Shown here: positions 42,997-50,734 of the stretch, in pieces | How positions within the stretch are numbered: the first letter of the stretch is position 1 | How the letters are laid out: each line of letters starts with the position of its first letter | The notes under the pieces: generated by a model | Database searches by the model: none | The model's input: only the letters and a program-made list of their open reading frames with translations | What the model was told of the DNA's origin: nothing | Translations under genes and position numbers: made by a program | Assembly (NCBI GenBank): GCA_964591275.1 | Contig: CAZQAE010000018.1 | Span: forward strand, 9,014 to 73,013 | Source: G963674685 sp964591275 | Lineage (GTDB): Bacteria; Lernaellota; Lernaellaia; JACKCT01 | DNA length: 64,000 nucleotides | Direction: 5' to 3'

Positions 42997-43886
42997 TGAC
43001 ATCCAGAATTTTGCTCAGCGCCGAAAATACCGTCATTGTGATCCCATGCGCCGGGGAGTTGCAGGCCGCGCAGGCCATCAATGCTGCTTTGGCGCAGGGC
43101 GAGCTGCATCGCGTCGTGTTGGCAGGCAAAAGACCTGAGGGCCTGCAAGCGCAGGAAAGGCTGACGATTTACGACACCGCCGCCGCTGTTCCGCCGGGGA
43201 TGGCGCGCAACCTCGGCGTCAAGTGCGCCGGCCACGCCGATGTCTATATTTTTCTCGATGCGGATTGCGTGCCTCATCCCGGATGGCTCGATGCCATTCT
43301 TGCCAGAATGAACGAGGGTTTTGATCTTGTCGGAGGAGTGATCAGGCCCGAAGGGTGCGGGTACTTCTTCATGGCCGATCAGGCGACAAGCTTTTTCGAT
43401 CAGCTTGAAAATACGAAGGGAGGCCGGATCCCGACTCTGACGGCGACGAATCTGGCGGTGACCAGGACGATGTGGGACAAGGCGGGACCCTTTCCCGAGG
43501 TTTCGATGGCCGGAGAAGACCTGGAATTTGTCATGCGTTGCCGTCGTGAAGGGGCGCAGCCCTGGCTCGAAAGCGCGGCTTGCGTCACGCACCGGCCCGG
43601 CCCCATAGGATTTAGAAGAATGTGGCGACACGCGGGGCACTGGGGCAAAGACTCCATCCATGTCCGGAAAAAATATCCCGATCTCCTTTTGACGCCGAAG
43701 TGGATGATGAATCCATTCTTGCTGGCGATTGCGGCGCCGGTCATCGGAACCGTCTTCGCCTTTCACCAGTTGGCGCGCACGCCGCACCCGTACAGACGCT
43801 TGCGCCTGTGGCCCGCCATGGCCATCGCAAAGACCGTCTGGTGCCTGGCCGCCGCAAAGTCCTTGTGGCTGGCAAAAAGTGATTAG
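42996..43886 (+). CDS. GT2-type glycosyltransferase
   Basis: 296 residues. Start at the ATG 42996, overlapping the upstream stop (TGATG). The sequence VVIPCAGELQAAQAINAAL-like start, GMARNLGVKCAGHADVYIFLDADCVP (the DxD-type metal site) and LTATNLAVTRTMWDKAGPF, AGEDLEFVMRCRREG are typical of GT-A family 2 enzymes. A C-terminal hydrophobic segment (LLAIAAPVIGTVFAF) would attach it to the inner membrane. The donor sugar is unknown. Coupling to the GT-C gene suggests joint assembly of a lipid-linked or surface glycan. Confidence 0.85.
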   Translation: MTSRILLSAENTVIVIPCAGELQAAQAINAALAQGELHRVVLAGKRPEGLQAQERLTIYDTAAAVPPGMARNLGVKCAGHADVYIFLDADCVPHPGWLDAILARMNEGFDLVGGVIRPEGCGYFFMADQATSFFDQLENTKGGRIPTLTATNLAVTRTMWDKAGPFPEVSMAGEDLEFVMRCRREGAQPWLESAACVTHRPGPIGFRRMWRHAGHWGKDSIHVRKKYPDLLLTPKWMMNPFLLAIAAPVIGTVFAFHQLARTPHPYRRLRLWPAMAIAKTVWCLAAAKSLWLAKSD

Positions 43887-44249
43887 TGGTCAATGGAAAA
43901 ATTGGCGCTAGGGCAAGGGAAAATATCAGCCAATTATTCGTGTAACCCCCTGTGAAGAAAATGCTGGATTTTAAGGGAGATACAGGCGCTCTCGCCTGTG
44001 TTCATCTTTTCCAATGACTTCACAGGAATGAGCGATGCGCAAAAAGGTTTAACTTAGCGCCATTCGTCAGTGGATAGTGATTTGCGATGAGTGCGGGAGC
44101 GTCTTCTCCAGCGGCACTCAACCCCTAAAAGCGGACGAAGAGATCAGCGGCGAAGGAGCGCGCCCTGAGGGCAGTCGATCAGTGAAACCCAAGGAGTTAG
44201 GTTCGGTATTAAAATTTTAGGAAATGTTGTTGTTGCTCTTAGCGGCGGA
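43887..44249. other. Convergent intergenic region with several inverted repeats
   Basis: Contains a perfect stem ACAGGCG-CTCT-CGCCTGT (43982-43999) followed by a weak T tract, possibly the terminator of the glycosyltransferase pair. Around 44093-44120 GAGTGC and GCACTC enclose a smaller GGGAG/CTCCC-type stem, and GCCC-TGA-GGGC follows near 44163. This density of pairing could be a structured RNA, but I recognise no known class. Confidence 0.4.
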
Positions 44250-44798
44250 TTATGGTTTTTCTACAACCGCGTTCAGGAACCTATCCAGTCTTTTCGCTTC
44301 ATTGACTTCGAGGTCTAGAAATTGCATTCCAATAAATTGGTTTGTGGTTTCGGGCTGGAAGTGCATAACCTTTCCCGTCCACGCAGCGCCGGCAAGTTTT
44401 CCATGACTGACCTGCAAATCGACATCGAAGTCATGAGAAGGAATGGACAGAGGCTTATCGTCAGCCACCCTGATTTTTGCGCCGCCACGGGAAACATTAC
44501 TCAAATGCCCCTGATAGGGCCCGAAAGTCTTTCCGTTGATGAACTTGAAACTCACTTCGTCTTTAACAGATACGCGTTCATCCGTGCGCCGCATGGGCGT
44601 ATCTTCGTTGAGCAGGTCCATTGGGATCTTGTGTCTGACCATAAACGAGTGTAGTTGCCCGGCGCTGATGCGACGCTCGTTGCTGAAAGGGAGCTTGAAT
44701 CCGCCGATTTTTCCATCATCAAACCATTTGATAACGGTGTTGATGTTCACACCTATCAGGCGGGCAACCTCTCCGGTCGTATAGACTTTTTTTGCCAT
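44250..44798 (-). CDS. HTH (excisionase/MerR-type) and PilZ fusion protein
   Basis: 182 residues. Residues 1-60 (YTTGEVARLIGVNINTVIKW, NERRISAGQLHSF) form a winged helix of the excisionase/MerR-like type that reads DNA. From residue 70 begins a PilZ domain, the receptor for cyclic di-GMP. Both binding motifs are intact: RxxxR at Arg71-Arg75 and NxSxxG at Asn101/Ser103/Gly106, followed by the beta-barrel text FDVDLQVSHGKLAGAAWTGKV. The combination suggests a DNA-binding protein controlled directly by cyclic di-GMP. It has no signal peptide or membrane helix. It follows the tail-anchored protein gene by 89 bases on the same strand. Confidence 0.85.
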   Translation of the reverse strand: MAKKVYTTGEVARLIGVNINTVIKWFDDGKIGGFKLPFSNERRISAGQLHSFMVRHKIPMDLLNEDTPMRRTDERVSVKDEVSFKFINGKTFGPYQGHLSNVSRGGAKIRVADDKPLSIPSHDFDVDLQVSHGKLAGAAWTGKVMHFQPETTNQFIGMQFLDLEVNEAKRLDRFLNAVVEKP

Positions 44799-44887
44799 CC
44801 AGAATTCACCCTGCTTTCAATACTATTATTTGCTCGATTCTTTCCTCACGCCATATTTAACCATATTCCCCTGTTATTAACAAGGAC

Positions 44888-45214
44888 TTATTGCGAAATA
44901 AGCAATAAGATGAAAAATATCCCAACAAAGAAATATGCAGCCACCGAAAAGGAGACAAGATGGGATGCGGCGCTTTCTTTCCCCATAGGGATAATGAAGC
45001 CGTTCGTCTCCAGTTTTGTCTCATTTTCCTCGGCGATCTTTAATCCCAATTTGACGGCGCATAGATCATCGTTGTCTTCGCAGTATACGATTTTGTTTTT
45101 AATGAATTTATTGAAATGTCTCGACTTGTGCACCAGTTCCTTGTCCTCGAGCCGAGTGACCTGTAGCTGCCCCAATTCGTTAACGATGATTCGGTGCGTG
45201 TATTGGTTCGACAT
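44888..45214 (-). CDS. Small tail-anchored membrane protein
   Basis: 108 residues from the ATG at 45214. AAGGAG lies thirteen bases upstream, a long spacing, so the start is not certain. The N-terminal 85 residues are polar (RIIVNELGQLQVTRLEDKEL, IVYCEDNDDLCAVKLGLKIA); the C-terminus is a single transmembrane helix (FSVAAYFFVGIFFILLLIS) with almost nothing after it, so it is likely tail-anchored with the bulk in the cytoplasm. No family recognised. It probably forms an operon with the HTH-PilZ gene downstream. Confidence 0.6.
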   Translation of the reverse strand: MSNQYTHRIIVNELGQLQVTRLEDKELVHKSRHFNKFIKNKIVYCEDNDDLCAVKLGLKIAEENETKLETNGFIIPMGKESAASHLVSFSVAAYFFVGIFFILLLISQ

Positions 45215-45479
45215 TGCTGCTTCATTTCTCCTTATCAAATATGCGCCCAATCACTCAATTCGTGTCCAAAAGCTGAAAAGAAACCCTGATTTTCGCTGTT
45301 CCTTTCTTCCTCCGCTCGACGGATCCTGAAATGAAGTGAAACAAAGATCGGATCGAATTCCATCACTAGTCCCTTTTACTTCTTTTATTTCCTCGCGTAA
45401 AGCTTTTTTTCAAATTATTTTCTTTTTTTGTGCAATTATTCCCAATAGATGAAATATCCCTAGAATAGAAAATTTGATT

Positions 45480-45500
45480 AATTAAATATATTATTTAATT
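45480..45500. promoter_or_regulatory. AT-rich 21-base palindrome, possible operator
   Basis: Nine-base arms AATTAAATA and TATTTAATT around TAT, inside the AT-rich island. It is a candidate site for a dimeric regulator such as the nearby HTH-PilZ protein; this link is a guess from position only. Confidence 0.3.
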
Positions 45501-45661
45501 TATAATAATTTGATATTAGGTTTTTAATTTATAAACGATTGATATTATTAGTAATTAATTTCATATTTCTCTCAAAATTATCCGGCAGAAAATTTAGTCA
45601 GCTTTCTTACATTGCGATTGCAAATCAATTAATTTGCCTGCTTCTTTTATTTCTTTTCCCC

Positions 45662-45690
45662 TTGACATTGCCTTTAGCCCTTGCTATCCT
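45662..45690 (+). promoter_or_regulatory. Sigma-70 promoter of the 28-residue microprotein
   Basis: TTGACA at 45662-45667, 17-base spacer, TATCCT at 45685-45690. The -35 box is perfect and the -10 box has four of six matches. The expected start of transcription near 45697 leaves a leader of about 110 bases before the ATG at 45808. Confidence 0.7.
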
Positions 45691-45807
45691 AATGCTTCGT
45701 AAACACTGAATTACGATTTATCTGACGCTGTTCATGGATTGAATTTCGATGGGAAAGGGAATTCGAACCAGGTTTTGAAAAAGCCAAAATCCTAAGGGGG
45801 AAAAAGG

Positions 45808-45894
45808 ATGGCTGGACAAGAACTCCTAATCAATGCTTCGCTGGCTTCGGTTCTGTGCGTGACGCTGGTTTATCTAACTCACTTCTGGAAGTGA
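45808..45894 (+). CDS. 28-residue single-span membrane microprotein
   Basis: ATG at 45808 preceded by AAGGGGGAAAAAGG, followed by 28 codons and TGA. The peptide begins MAGQELLINASLASVLCVTL and ends VYLTHFWK. A single hydrophobic stretch of about 18 residues ends in an aromatic/basic tail, like known small membrane proteins that attach to transporters or oxidases. It has a well-formed promoter about 120 bases upstream. No homologue is known to me and no partner gene is adjacent, so the coding call rests on the promoter, the purine-rich site and the hydrophobic pattern. Confidence 0.5.
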   Translation: MAGQELLINASLASVLCVTLVYLTHFWK

Positions 45895-46169
45895 CCTTGG
45901 TCTTAAAGGTGAAGCATTGATCCGTTTTGCAGGAAATTTCTCTGTCGTTTTGAGCGGGCGAACATCGACCCGCTACTCCCTTCCAGTTTAAAATACTCTT
46001 CACAGAATCTAAATACCTTAAAACTGTCGGCGCGCCATCCTTATCGCTCTATCAAAGTGCTCCTTGCGCCGGCATGACCGCGACGTCAACGGTGCGGAAA
46101 CTGCGCCTCCCCAACTGGCTGAGATTCTGACCGCTCACCATTGCTTGACTGCCACCCATGTTTTTTTAT

Positions 46170-46199
46170 TTGACAGCGATTCACAGCAAAAGATACAAT
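46170..46199 (+). promoter_or_regulatory. Sigma-70 promoter of the large lipoprotein gene
   Basis: TTGACA at 46170-46175, an 18-base spacer and TACAAT at 46194-46199. The -35 box is perfect and the -10 box has five of six matches. The start of transcription would be near 46206, about 53 bases before the ATG at 46259. Confidence 0.75.
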
Positions 46200-46202
46200 T
46201 AA

Positions 46203-46231
46203 GGATGGCTGGTTGAGCCATCCGATTTTTT
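46203..46231 (+). terminator. Hairpin with T-run overlapping the transcription start
   Basis: GGATGGCT-GGTTG-AGCCATCC (8-bp perfect stem) followed by GATTTTTT. By shape it is an intrinsic terminator. It could end transcripts that come from the microprotein promoter, while RNA starting near 46206 would lack the first bases of the stem and escape. It may also act as an operator or a stabilising 5' hairpin. Confidence 0.6.
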
Positions 46232-46258
46232 CCCCTCGGGGCCGCTTGGAGAGAATAA

Positions 46259-49200
46259 ATGTATAAGATTAGCCTTTCGATTGTCTGTGTTTTGTTGATG
46301 GCGCTTATTCTGTCCGTATCACTGTCGGCCTGCGGCGATGATGACGATGAGACTGTTCGCCCCAGTTATTTCCCTGACAGCGACGACGACGACGATTTTT
46401 TCCCCGGCAACGACGATGCTGACGACGACACCGATGATGATGACACCGATGATGATGACACCGATGATGATACCGACGATGATACTGATGACGACACGGA
46501 ACCCGATGAACTGACCGTTATCATCAACACGCCCACCGATGGAGCGCGAATCGCCGGAGTTGACCTTCCAGTGCAGGCGGACACTTGGTTCGCCGAGTCT
46601 GGACAAAGCGTCGTGACGATCATCGGCGTCGGTAATGAACCGGTGGAGAAGCTTGATATCACGGTTAATTTCGCCATGACGACAAACGGCATCTCAGGTT
46701 CATTAGTGGACATGGAAGCTGGAACTTACTCTCTGGAAATCACCGTAAAGGACACCGATGAAAATTCCGCTCAGGATTCCGCATCCTTTGAAATCACGGA
46801 GGAAGCCGGCGAGATTCAAATCACGGAGCCGGTTCAGGGAGGCCTGTATGCTTATCGTCAGGTGGCCGTGCTGGCGGCTTATTCCGACGAGGTTGATCAA
46901 AGCTCGATCGTTGTGATGGTCGATGAAACCAACCATACAGCGGATGTGAATATCCAAAGCGGCGTGATCAGCGGAACGCTTTCCGGGATGGAGGCCGGGT
47001 CTCACACCCTGCATATCCGGGGAGCGTTGGCAGACGCCGACCAGAGGGCCGATGAGTTCGTCGACGCTTACAGTTTTTTCAAGATAGAGTTGCTGGACAC
47101 GCATATAGAAATCGAACTGGACCACGACACAATTTCCGTGGGCGAGATGGTCAATGTTGATTATCGCGTTGTGGATGAAGACGGCAACGACCAGACTGAC
47201 GGCGCTGTCATAGACTGGGACGTTTCGCCCCCAACCGGCGTCGTTATCGATACAGAGGCGCAAACGCTTACCTTTGAACGAGACGGGATGTTTGAGCTGA
47301 TCCTATACACGATTTTGGACGGCGTGCCCGCTGAGGGCCATGCCTACGTGTGGGTCACGGCCAATCCGCCGGGCCGCGTGGAGATTGTGCTGGGATCAAA
47401 CACCATCACCGCAGGCGATCAAACCACGGCGCAATCGACGGTTTACGACGAAGATGACAATCCGATATGGGCCATTGTCAACTATTCGGCCTGGCCCGGC
47501 CTGGGTGTTGAGATTGAGCAGGGGCAACCCGCCTACATCACAGCCACCCGCGCCGGAGAAATTGTCATTCGCGCAACCGTGCAGGGAACGTCCACGTACG
47601 CTGAAGCGGTGTTGACCGTGGTTCCGGGCATTCCCTTCGAGATGGAACTAACGCTATCGGATACGGTTATCAACGAAAATGAATTTACCCGCCCGGTTTA
47701 CGTGGTCGTAGACGAGTACGGGAATCTCATTGAAGAGATAGACGCCACTTTCTCCATCGGCACGGGCATTGAAGGCGATGATTGGGACTTCGACCTTCCC
47801 GACCCCGGATTGATCACCTTTTATCACCAGGGATATTATCGAATCAACGCGACCGCCGAAGCGCCCTATATCGGCGTCAACGATTTCGCTTACGTGCATG
47901 TGATGGATGTTACGCCGCCGCAGATCGAGCTATGGACGCCGGATCGCGGCTTGTGGGTTAACGATCCGCAAGTCTATATCTCCGGAATTGTCAACGGGTG
48001 CAATCCGGTGGCCGACCGCATTTGGTATACGGGCGAGGACAGCGACCGTCCCGTGGCGTCCGACTGCACTTTCGAGCACAACTACGCGATGGTTGACGGC
48101 CTCAATATTGTGGAAATCATTGTGAGCGAAGGATCGGGCAATACTTCCAAAGCCGCCTTCAGCCGAATGAAGGGACCAAAGAATCCCGACGACGAATTGA
48201 TTGAAGACGGTCTTCGACTGCGCATTAACGAATCCGGCTTCACGCAGTTCATCGACATCATCATGCCGGTCATCAACGACTACCTGGAGCAAATCCCGGA
48301 GATGGTCTATCAGATGAATCCGCTCTTTGACGAAGAAATTTCGCTCTGGGGAGTGGAAATGGCCAGCGCCCGCGCTGATCTGACCGACATAACTTTCGGC
48401 GATCCCTGGTTTACGCTCGACAGCGTGCAGGATGTGGGCGTGACAATGGACGCGGGAATCGCGGACATCAATTTGGAGTTTCGCGTCACTGGCCGGATCC
48501 TGGGCATCAGTTATTCTGTCTCCGGCTCCTTGAGCTATGAGTCGGTCGGCCTCACGGCCCGGACGGATATTTTCGTTGACGAAAACGATGTTTTCACCAT
48601 TGACCTGTACGATATATCGATGAACACAACCGGCTTCAATTTCGATATCGAGGGCTTCCCGGATGAACTCGAAGACTGGTTTGCCGACGATATAGGAAAC
48701 CTCATTGAAGGCATTATCGAGGACGCATTGGTCTCAACCGTCCCTCCGGTTCTGGAGGATCTGCTGAATCAGATACCGCAGGACTTCGATTTAGACATCG
48801 ACGGAATCCCCTTCAATGTGAAGTATGAAATCAACCGGATTTTGTGGGACGACGCGGGCGGATCATTCTACATGAATACCGGCATGTTGACGGAGTATCT
48901 GAGTCCGCTGGTCACAGATTTCGAAGGCTCTTTGAGCAATCCCGGCACGCCGCCGAGTCACGCGGAAGTGGGGCAGTACATCCCCGGCACGCAGAATCCC
49001 TACGGCTTCGGCGTTGTGCTTGATGACGACTTCTTCAATCAGGCCCTCTACATGCTCTACAAGTCCGGCCTGATTTCGCAGGATTTCACCGGATTGGCGA
49101 ATACGAGCGACCTGCTGATCCAACTCGCCTTCCCCGGGCTGAACGCCGCCTATCCGGGAACGGTCAACGCCAACTTGAGACCGATGCTGCCGCCGGTGAT

Positions 49201-49630
49201 CATTGTCGCGCCGTCGGCTCGAAGCACAGACGGAGCGATTCCCGTCGAAATTCAGATAGGCGATTTAATCGTTAACATGATGGTCGATGGAGCCGACGGA
49301 GAAAAACCCTTTATTGAGATGGCGGTGAGCATAAAGCTCCCGGCGGATATGGACGTGCTCTTCCCCGACAATGTCTTTGTTTTCGATTTCGGCGATCCGG
49401 TAATATCGATCTATACAATCTCCGAGCCACTGATCGATTTTGAAAACAACAACCTGTTTGAAGAAATTGCGCCGCTCATTGTGGAATTGTTGACGCCTTA
49501 TCTCGGCGAGCTTTTGGGCGGCATACCGATTCCGACTTTCGGCGGATACAGCCTGAACATTCTGGATGAGAGGATCATGGGATCAAGTAACGATTTTGTC
49601 GCCCTCTTCGCCGACCTGGACATCGAGTGA
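46259..49630 (+). CDS. Large Asp-linker lipoprotein with Ig-like domains and possible TULIP-like domain
   Basis: 1123 residues. The leader ends at LSACG, then about 60 acidic residues with repeated DDDTDDD blocks. From about residue 85 to 560 come repeated beta-sandwich modules of the bacterial Ig/invasin type (VIINTPTDGARIAGVDLPVQ, IEIELDHDTISVGEMVNVDY, VEIVLGSNTITAGDQTTAQ, TPPQIELWTPDRGLWVNDPQ). The C-terminal 500 residues contain long amphipathic strands and helices with IIMPVINDYLEQIPEMVY, LIEGIIEDALVSTVPPVLEDLL and GGYSLNILDERI. This alternation is reminiscent of lipid-binding TULIP proteins (BPI family), a hypothesis from pattern only. Likely an outer-membrane anchored, surface or periplasmic protein. 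It has its own promoter. Confidence 0.75.
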   Translation: MYKISLSIVCVLLMALILSVSLSACGDDDDETVRPSYFPDSDDDDDFFPGNDDADDDTDDDDTDDDDTDDDTDDDTDDDTEPDELTVIINTPTDGARIAGVDLPVQADTWFAESGQSVVTIIGVGNEPVEKLDITVNFAMTTNGISGSLVDMEAGTYSLEITVKDTDENSAQDSASFEITEEAGEIQITEPVQGGLYAYRQVAVLAAYSDEVDQSSIVVMVDETNHTADVNIQSGVISGTLSGMEAGSHTLHIRGALADADQRADEFVDAYSFFKIELLDTHIEIELDHDTISVGEMVNVDYRVVDEDGNDQTDGAVIDWDVSPPTGVVIDTEAQTLTFERDGMFELILYTILDGVPAEGHAYVWVTANPPGRVEIVLGSNTITAGDQTTAQSTVYDEDDNPIWAIVNYSAWPGLGVEIEQGQPAYITATRAGEIVIRATVQGTSTYAEAVLTVVPGIPFEMELTLSDTVINENEFTRPVYVVVDEYGNLIEEIDATFSIGTGIEGDDWDFDLPDPGLITFYHQGYYRINATAEAPYIGVNDFAYVHVMDVTPPQIELWTPDRGLWVNDPQVYISGIVNGCNPVADRIWYTGEDSDRPVASDCTFEHNYAMVDGLNIVEIIVSEGSGNTSKAAFSRMKGPKNPDDELIEDGLRLRINESGFTQFIDIIMPVINDYLEQIPEMVYQMNPLFDEEISLWGVEMASARADLTDITFGDPWFTLDSVQDVGVTMDAGIADINLEFRVTGRILGISYSVSGSLSYESVGLTARTDIFVDENDVFTIDLYDISMNTTGFNFDIEGFPDELEDWFADDIGNLIEGIIEDALVSTVPPVLEDLLNQIPQDFDLDIDGIPFNVKYEINRILWDDAGGSFYMNTGMLTEYLSPLVTDFEGSLSNPGTPPSHAEVGQYIPGTQNPYGFGVVLDDDFFNQALYMLYKSGLISQDFTGLANTSDLLIQLAFPGLNAAYPGTVNANLRPMLPPVIIVAPSARSTDGAIPVEIQIGDLIVNMMVDGADGEKPFIEMAVSIKLPADMDVLFPDNVFVFDFGDPVISIYTISEPLIDFENNNLFEEIAPLIVELLTPYLGELLGGIPIPTFGGYSLNILDERIMGSSNDFVALFADLDIE

Positions 49631-49677
49631 TGCAAAAGCTGTCATGGATAAACACTAAAGATTGAAAACTCGGGCGG

Positions 49678-49700
49678 CGGCGTGTATGATTGGCACGCCG
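49678..49700 (+). repeat. Inverted repeat after the large lipoprotein gene
   Basis: CGGCGTG-TATGATTGG-CACGCCG, a perfect 7-bp stem with a 9-base loop, 48 bases after the stop. No T-run follows, so its use as a terminator is doubtful. Confidence 0.4.
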
Positions 49701-49758
49701 TCGAAACCGTATTGAAAGGTTTAAATACGCCACAGATTCTCCCAAGGAGGTTTTGCTG

Positions 49759-50368
49759 ATGAAATTGTGGAAAGTGTCTTGTATTATTGTCTGCCTTGTC
49801 ATGGTCGCAGGCCTCTATGCGGCATGTGGGGGGGGGAATCTCCCGACCGGCGCCGATCTTCTAAAATTGGAGATGCCGGAATATCCCACGATTATGCTCA
49901 AGCACAAAGTGCTCAGGGTTTGGAAAGAGTCCAATGACCCCAATGGCATGGGAGCTGAAATTCCCTAAACTGGTTGGGATTAAGCTAAGCGGAAANNNNN
50001 NNNNNGAAATTCTCCTGAAAGAAAACCTTGAAGAAACGAAGCCCGAAACCATCATTGCTTTCCTGCAGGGACGCGGCAGAAAAAACAACCGGAATCCGGT
50101 GGTTGTCCGTGTTTTTACCAGCGAGCAAGCCTGGCAGGAAGAAAAGGACGAGGCGTGGGGTGAAGCTTACGACACTGGATACCTGGCTTATTATAAGCGG
50201 GTCAAGGACGGCGATCACTTCATTCGGTGGATGCAAAAATCCGGTCCCTATGCTCCCCTTCACGGAAAGATGGTTGACTTCAACAAAGCGCCTGAACCGG
50301 AAGTTCCCGGAGAAGAACCAAAAGTCGAGATGCCCAAAGAACCGGAGCTTCCCGCCGTTTTGGAGTAG
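49759..50368 (+). CDS. Small lipoprotein, frameshifted and interrupted by an assembly gap
   Basis: ATG at 49759 with AAGGAGG eight bases upstream. A leader ending at YAACGG (lipobox AAC) begins a lipoprotein. The first frame stops at 49968, but the text continues in the +1 frame (PKLVGIKLSG), through ten N at 49996-50005, to EILLKENLEETKPETIIAFL ... and a Pro/Glu-rich end (EPEVPGEEPKVEMPKEPELP) at 50368. One surplus C in CCC near 49964-49966 explains the shift. Length is therefore unknown but at least 200 residues. No family recognised. The frameshift lies about 30 bases from the gap, where consensus quality may be low. A strong terminator follows. Confidence 0.65.
49996..50005. other. Assembly gap (10 N)
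   Basis: Ten undetermined bases within a coding region. The true length of the gap cannot be known from the sequence, so the distance and frame across it are uncertain. Confidence 0.99.
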
Positions 50369-50388
50369 CCCGACACATTATCGCTTAT

Positions 50389-50422
50389 AAAAAACGACCA
50401 CGGGAGTTCGTCCCGGCGGTCG
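50389..50422 (+). terminator. Intrinsic terminator of the gapped lipoprotein gene
   Basis: AACGACC-A-CGGGA-GTTCG-TCCCG-GC-GGTCGTT with a run of about ten T after it. The stem is about 12 bp with a small asymmetric bulge. It lies about 20 bases after the stop codon. Confidence 0.9.
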
Positions 50423-50734
50423 TTTTTTTTTTAGACTCTGATAGAAATAATAACTCGTCATCATTTCGTGTTAAATAAATTGTGTCTCTGACGGGACGGG
50501 TTGAGCCAGTGGCCAACCTTGTCATGCGGACACGCATACCCCTTCAAGCCTTAAAAATTCTGAATGAAAAGACCCTGAACCTTACTCGGATATAATTTTT
50601 ATTTTAAGAATTTAGATCTTCGCTTGGCCAAACAAGGCCTGGAGAGACCTGTTCGGGCGCAAGAAAAAGAATCGGCCATCAGGACCGATCCTTTTTTTTA
50701 TCCGCGGCATGCGTTCCACGAAAAAATTGAAACG
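50423..50734. other. Intergenic region around the rplS 3' end
   Basis: Except for the terminator at 50669-50697, nothing is recognised. Short open frames occur but lack start signals. Confidence 0.4.
50669..50697 (-). terminator. Intrinsic terminator of rplS, possibly bidirectional
   Basis: On the minus strand GGATCGGTC-CTGAT-GGCCGATTC with G-U pairs, then TTTTTCTT. On the plus strand the same stem is followed by eight T, so it could also stop rightward transcription. Confidence 0.8.

Larger units (their letters stand above)
45215..45807. other. Divergent AT-rich regulatory island
   Basis: Roughly 45380-45660 is strongly AT-rich compared with everything around it and has no open frame of note. 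It contains a 21-base palindrome AATTAAATA-TAT-TATTTAATT at 45480-45500. It separates the tail-anchored/HTH-PilZ genes (minus) from a sigma-70 promoter at 45662 (plus). Such tracts often bind nucleoid proteins or act as upstream promoter elements. No DnaA box was found. Confidence 0.5.
45895..46258. other. Leader region before the 1123-residue lipoprotein gene
   Basis: Holds a weak inverted repeat AGCGGG...CCCGCT (45953-45974), the promoter at 46170-46199 and the hairpin at 46203-46231. No gene beyond these elements is seen. Confidence 0.45.

Noticed and set aside
43980..44240. Cyclic di-GMP riboswitch near the PilZ gene
   Set aside because: None of the conserved riboswitch core elements could be recognised, and the stretch is not upstream of any gene.
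45380..45660. AT-rich island as replication origin
   Set aside because: No DnaA-box cluster and no dnaA, dnaN or parAB genes were found in the flanks.
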